Of a stretch of DNA of 8,603 nt, positions 5,579 through 8,603 are shown piece by piece. This DNA is from CAYZUC01 sp964481705 (lineage in GTDB: Bacteria; Bacillota; Clostridia; Lachnospirales; Lachnospiraceae), in assembly GCA_964481705.1 (NCBI GenBank), contig CAYZUC010000113.1, positions 1-8,603 of the forward strand. Direction: 5' to 3'. How positions within the stretch are numbered: the stretch's first letter is position 1; each line of letters starts with the position of its first letter. The translations under genes were made by a program, and so were the position numbers. The notes under the pieces were generated by a model, which was not told the DNA's origin, did not search any database, and saw only the letters and a list, made by a program, of their open reading frames with translations.

Positions 5579-6982
5579 TTATTGTTTTAAATAATTCCAA
5601 GGCGATACATACTCACCATTCAAACGAACGGAAAAATGTAGATGTGGTCCTGTGCTTCTTCCTGTTGAGCCTACAGAGCCAATTCTATCTCCCTTGCTTA
5701 CAGACTGACCCGTTGAAACCGCAAGAGATGATGCATGCATATAAATAGTAAACAAACCATCACCGTGATCAATCATGATATAATTTCCCATTGTACTGGA
5801 ATAAGCGGCTGCAATTACACTGCCATCATAGGCTGCCAGAATCGGGGAACCACTTGGCGCCGCCAAATCAACACCGTTGTGGAATTGCTTTACTCCAAGT
5901 GTCGGATGGATACGATTTCCGTAATCATCACTAACCCTTGTAAAGCTTGGAGCCGGAAACTTAAACTGACCGCCATCGTAGGAAATGACCTTTCCATTGG
6001 ATGCCTGAAGCTTCTTTTTCTCAGCTGCAATAGCGGCCTCCAGATCACGAATAATAGCATTCTGAGCTGCTATCTCATCTTCATATTCTTTAACCAGCTG
6101 TTCCTTGTTATTGATATCAGAATCATAGGTCTTAATCTCTTGTTGTTTCGCAGCAATCAAAGTCTCAACAGCTTCCCGGTCTTCCTTGATTTCTGCCTGA
6201 ACCTGCTCCAGTTGTTTTTCTTCCTGCTCCAAACGACTCTCTAGATTCTCAACCTCATTTTTTACATCTATCATATCCTGAAGCATCTTCTGATCGTAAT
6301 CAGAAATCTTTGAGATATATTCCGCCTTATTCAGAAAATCCCCAACGGTCTTTGCTGAAAGAATTACTTCAAGATAAGCAGTATTTCTCTTCTCATACAT
6401 AAAACGAACTCGCTGCTTCATGGAAGCATATTGAACTGCTTCGTTATCCTTTGCTACTGCAAGAGCCGCCTTGGCTTTTTCGATCTCCTCCTGCTTCTGA
6501 ACCAGCTGTTTATCAAGTTCATCAAGCTTAGCCTCTATTTCACTAAGATTTGTGTCCAGCTGTGACACATAACTCTTTAAATCCTTTTTTACGCTTTGAA
6601 GAGAAGCCAGTATCTTTTTCACATCTGTCATACCGGACTGCAGCTTACTCTTCTCCGATTCCGCATCAGATATTGCTGACTGATGTTTTTTAATCTTCTC
6701 ATCAGCTGCTTTCTTTGCAGAGCTGCTCGAGCTCTTCTTTGCCTCTTCCTCTTTTTTCTTTTCTTCATCATCACTATCATCATCGTCGTCAGAATCCTCC
6801 GACTTTTCTTTCTCCGAGTCGCCTTCGCCACCCTCATCGTCAGAGTCTTCTTCTTCAGAATCTTTCTCATTGATTTGCATGGGACTTCCCTCTGCAAATG
6901 CAACAAGCGGCATCTCTGCCGCCAATCCTGTAACAATTATTAGAATACATAATAGTGAAAAAAGGACACGTTGCTTTCTCAT
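5579..6982 (-). CDS. Secreted coiled-coil M23 (LytM) endopeptidase, predicted FtsEX partner
   Basis: This 467-residue secreted murein hydrolase has a signal peptide (about 1-30, likely cut after AFA). A very acidic Asp/Glu/Ser linker follows (about 40-80), ending in Lys and a Ser run (81-90). Next comes a long two-part coiled coil (about 95-325), interrupted by a compact segment (about 193-230, VRFMYEKRNTAYLEV and following) resembling the PcsB/CwlO-type coiled-coil module. The C-terminal LytM/M23 domain spans about 342-465. Its zinc ligands H368, D372 and H449 and catalytic histidines H416 and H447 (HNGVD, MHAS, HLHF) are all present, so it should cleave peptidoglycan cross-bridge peptides itself, unlike degenerate EnvC. 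It starts 2 bases after the ftsX stop with AAAGG 7 bases upstream. By analogy with EnvC, PcsB and CwlO, the coiled coil probably docks on the FtsX extracellular loop and is switched on by FtsE ATPase activity. That partnership is inferred from position and architecture. Confidence 0.93.
   Translation of the reverse strand: MRKQRVLFSLLCILIIVTGLAAEMPLVAFAEGSPMQINEKDSEEEDSDDEGGEGDSEKEKSEDSDDDDDSDDEEKKKEEEAKKSSSSSAKKAADEKIKKHQSAISDAESEKSKLQSGMTDVKKILASLQSVKKDLKSYVSQLDTNLSEIEAKLDELDKQLVQKQEEIEKAKAALAVAKDNEAVQYASMKQRVRFMYEKRNTAYLEVILSAKTVGDFLNKAEYISKISDYDQKMLQDMIDVKNEVENLESRLEQEEKQLEQVQAEIKEDREAVETLIAAKQQEIKTYDSDINNKEQLVKEYEDEIAAQNAIIRDLEAAIAAEKKKLQASNGKVISYDGGQFKFPAPSFTRVSDDYGNRIHPTLGVKQFHNGVDLAAPSGSPILAAYDGSVIAAAYSSTMGNYIMIDHGDGLFTIYMHASSLAVSTGQSVSKGDRIGSVGSTGRSTGPHLHFSVRLNGEYVSPWNYLKQ
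6734..6871 (-). repeat. Acidic low-complexity linker with GAT-rich trinucleotide tract
   Basis: Codons for residues 38-83 of the M23 endopeptidase encode almost only Asp, Glu, Ser, Gly and Lys. The core at 6767-6793 (residues 64-72, SDDDDDSDD) is a run of GAC/GAT codons with interspersed Ser codons. The coding strand is strongly purine-rich for well over 100 bases. Such codon repeats can gain or lose whole triplets without frameshift, so the length probably varies among strains. Confidence 0.7.
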
Positions 6983-6984
6983 AT

Positions 6985-7884
6985 CTAAACCTTTAAATGC
7001 TTTCTAGTTGTTGCGAAACTTCCAATAAATCCAATTCCCACTCCCATTACAAGAGAGATTGGAATTAAAGTCGAGAAAATCTGTTTTACAGATAAAAACT
7101 GAAGAATTGTATTTAATGCATCAAACCGCTTAATCACATACTCAATTACATTATTATATATGTAGTAAATTGCGATTAATGGTATAATAGAACCCACCAA
7201 TCCTAAAATAATACCTTCTATTACAAAAGGGGAACGTACTACAAAATCGGTCGCACCTATCAGCTTCATAATACCGATTTCCTCTCGCCGCACAGTAATA
7301 CCAATAGCAACGGTATTACTAATCAGGAAAATGGATACGGCCAGCAATATTGCTATAATTCCGACAGATACATATCCAATCAACGAATTCAAGCTCGCCC
7401 AGACATTCGCTATGATGTCCGATTTATTAACCGTCCGAATGCCATCCATGGATTCCAAATAGGTTACCAGAGAATCCTGCATGGATACATCGTTCAAATA
7501 TATTTCGTAATTTGAGGAATCTGCTAATGGATTATCATCTCCAAAGCTCTCTACGTATTCTCCCAAATAATCATCCTTAAAAGAATCCCAAGCTTCCTCT
7601 GCAGATACATAATGAATGTTCTTGACCTCTACACGTTTGCTGATCTCGTCACCGATCTCTGCAATTCTTTCATCACTCGTACCCTCGTCAAAAAAAACCG
7701 TAACTGCAACACCAGCCTGTGCTTCCAAAACAATATGCTGTAAATTTACTATTACCGAATAGAACAATCCAAAAAGAAAAATGCATGCTCCAATGGTCGC
7801 AACGGTAGCAAGTGAAAATATTTTATTACGAACAATATTCTTAAATCCCTGTTGAAGAGTATAACCAAATGTACTAAGCCTCAT
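6985..7884 (-). CDS. ftsX: Cell division ABC transporter membrane protein FtsX
   Basis: FtsX is the permease-like subunit of the FtsEX complex. It does not transport a known substrate but passes FtsE's ATP-driven movement to a murein hydrolase outside the cell. I place the start at the ATG 7882-7884, giving 299 residues (usual family length) with a clear SD (AAAGGTGG, 8 bases upstream). The frame stays open to a TTG at 7917, but that start has no support. Topology: cytoplasmic N terminus, TM1 about 22-46, extracellular domain about 47-165 (hydrolase-docking region), TM2 about 168-190, TM3 about 219-245, TM4 about 269-290. The conserved RREEIGIMKLIGAT coupling segment (199-212) faces FtsE. The start overlaps the ftsE stop by 11 bases, so the two subunits are translationally coupled. 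The downstream M23 hydrolase gene starts 2 bases after the ftsX stop. Confidence 0.96.
   Translation of the reverse strand: MRLSTFGYTLQQGFKNIVRNKIFSLATVATIGACIFLFGLFYSVIVNLQHIVLEAQAGVAVTVFFDEGTSDERIAEIGDEISKRVEVKNIHYVSAEEAWDSFKDDYLGEYVESFGDDNPLADSSNYEIYLNDVSMQDSLVTYLESMDGIRTVNKSDIIANVWASLNSLIGYVSVGIIAILLAVSIFLISNTVAIGITVRREEIGIMKLIGATDFVVRSPFVIEGIILGLVGSIIPLIAIYYIYNNVIEYVIKRFDALNTILQFLSVKQIFSTLIPISLVMGVGIGFIGSFATTRKHLKV
6990..6994 (-). promoter_or_regulatory. Ribosome binding site of the M23 endopeptidase gene
   Basis: AAAGG, made by the last codons of ftsX (AAG GTT), lies 7 bases before the ATG at 6980-6982. The signal is embedded in the upstream gene, which supports co-translation and selects this start. 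The start also gives an intact signal peptide. Confidence 0.75.
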
Positions 7885-8584
7885 CGATATAACCACCTTT
7901 TTTCTCGTCGCTGACAATAATGCCCTTTTTCATTGTAATAACACGCTTCTGCATGGCATTTACAATCTCTCTGTTATGCGTTACCACCAGGACAGTCGTA
8001 CCTTTCTTATTGATCTCTTCCAACAGTTTCATGATCTCCCATGAATTCTTGGGATCCAGATTACCGGTAGGCTCATCCGCCAGAAGAATGGGTGGCTTAT
8101 TTACAAGCGCTCTTGCCAGAGCAACTCTCTGCTGTTCTCCTCCGGACAATTCTTTGGGCTTTGCCTTATACTTCTCCGCAAGCCCTACCAGCGACAGCAT
8201 GCTTGGAACATTTTTGCGAATATTTCTGGTGGGAACCTGAATGACCCTCTGAGCAAAAGCGACATTCTCATATACATTTCTATCCTTCAACAGACGGAAG
8301 TCCTGGAATACAACTCCGATATTTCTGCGGAATTTTGGTATCTTACGTCTTTTCAGTCTGGTAATATCGCAGTTATTGACCATGATTTTACCTGCTGTCG
8401 GTGTGAGTTCCCTAAGAAGTAATTTGATCAGGGTTGACTTACCGGAACCGCTGTCACCCACAATAAACACAAATTCCCCTTTTTCCACATGAAGACTTAC
8501 ACCATTTAATGCAGGAGCTCCCGTGGAGTAAGATTTACTCACATCTTCCAAAATAATCATTTGCCTGTTCATATGAAAACTCAT
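7874..8584 (-). CDS. ftsE: Cell division ATP-binding protein FtsE
   Basis: FtsE is the cytoplasmic ABC ATPase of the FtsEX complex, working as a dimer on FtsX to control peptidoglycan hydrolysis during division or elongation. All ABC motifs are present: Walker A GDSGSGKST (43-51), Q-loop Q94 followed by DFRLLKDRNVYENV (the FtsE-specific stretch), signature LSGGEQQR (146-153), Walker B ILLADE (166-171), D-loop NLDP (175-178) and H-loop H203. The longest frame gives 236 residues. None of the candidate starts has a strong SD. Starting at the third ATG (8558-8560; MIILEDVSKSY) would give 228 residues, the usual N terminus and the B. subtilis length, so the first 8 residues may be untranslated. 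The stop lies inside ftsX (11-base overlap). Only 19 bases lie upstream in the window, so the promoter is not visible. Confidence 0.96.
   Translation of the reverse strand: MSFHMNRQMIILEDVSKSYSTGAPALNGVSLHVEKGEFVFIVGDSGSGKSTLIKLLLRELTPTAGKIMVNNCDITRLKRRKIPKFRRNIGVVFQDFRLLKDRNVYENVAFAQRVIQVPTRNIRKNVPSMLSLVGLAEKYKAKPKELSGGEQQRVALARALVNKPPILLADEPTGNLDPKNSWEIMKLLEEINKKGTTVLVVTHNREIVNAMQKRVITMKKGIIVSDEKKGGYIDEA
7893..7900 (-). promoter_or_regulatory. Ribosome binding site of ftsX
   Basis: AAAGGTGG lies inside the 3' end of ftsE, 8 bases upstream of the ATG at 7882-7884. It decides the ftsX start in favour of this ATG over the in-frame TTG at 7915-7917. Confidence 0.82.
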
Positions 8585-8603
8585 TACTTAGCAGGGTAAA
8601 TAT

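Noticed and set aside
5735..6244. Plus-strand 169-codon open frame
   Set aside because: Antisense to the M23 endopeptidase gene, with no recognisable domain and no promoter or SD. The minus-strand gene is unambiguous.
6767..6793. Possible CRISPR-like or regulatory repeat in the GAT-rich tract
   Set aside because: It is a simple codon repeat inside a coding frame, with no spacers and no repeat unit longer than three bases.
6628..6936. Minus-strand 102-codon Arg/Lys-rich frame inside the M23 gene
   Set aside because: It is an out-of-frame reading of the acidic, coiled-coil coding segment. The basic composition arises from shifted GAA/GAT codons, and there is no independent start signal.
6683..6943. 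Plus-strand 86-codon frame rich in Phe, Ile and Leu that looks like a membrane protein
   Set aside because: It is the exact antisense of the acidic D/E/K linker and signal-peptide codons of the M23 gene. The hydrophobicity is a by-product, and no SD or promoter was seen.
7885..7917. Upstream TTG start for ftsX giving 310 residues
   Set aside because: The ATG at 7882-7884 has a strong SD and gives the usual FtsX length. The extension would lie wholly within ftsE.

Overview
This window looks like chromosomal core DNA from a Gram-positive Firmicute of the class Clostridia, most likely in or near the Lachnospiraceae. The reasons are the moderately low G+C content by eye, purine-rich Shine-Dalgarno sequences, a Bacillus-type LexA box, and the gene order itself. 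ftsE-ftsX followed by an S41 C-terminal processing peptidase and then uvrB-uvrA is an arrangement also known from Bacillus subtilis. The genus cannot be fixed from the sequence alone. All seven genes lie on the minus strand, so transcription runs from high to low coordinates. There is no RNA gene, CRISPR array, insertion sequence or phage gene.

Region 1 (about 8603 down to 4300) is a cell-wall module: ftsE (ABC ATPase), ftsX (its membrane partner), a secreted coiled-coil M23/LytM endopeptidase, and a membrane-anchored PDZ/S41 protease. The genes overlap or are separated by only a few bases, so they very probably form one operon whose promoter lies outside the window. FtsEX complexes are known to drive a coiled-coil murein hydrolase or hydrolase activator across the membrane by ATP-powered conformational change. 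The third gene is the obvious partner here. Unlike E. coli EnvC, its LytM domain keeps all the metal and catalytic histidines. The S41 protease may act on it or on other envelope proteins. A GC-rich inverted repeat just after the protease gene probably ends this transcript.

Region 2 (4300 down to 1) is a DNA-repair module: uvrB, a polyprenyl-phosphate-sugar-synthase-like GT2 glycosyltransferase, and the first half of uvrA, which runs off the left edge. The 155-base gap before uvrB holds a convincing sigma-A promoter with an extended -10. A 14-base LexA box overlaps its -35, so the unit should be SOS-inducible. The most unusual point is the glycosyltransferase inserted between uvrB and uvrA. 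Its end overlaps the uvrA start by 14 bases, so it should be co-induced and translationally coupled with excision repair.

I saw no wholly unknown system. The points most worth pursuing are the SOS-linked glycosyltransferase, the FtsEX-linked catalytically intact M23 hydrolase with a strongly acidic linker, and its possible regulation by the neighbouring protease.
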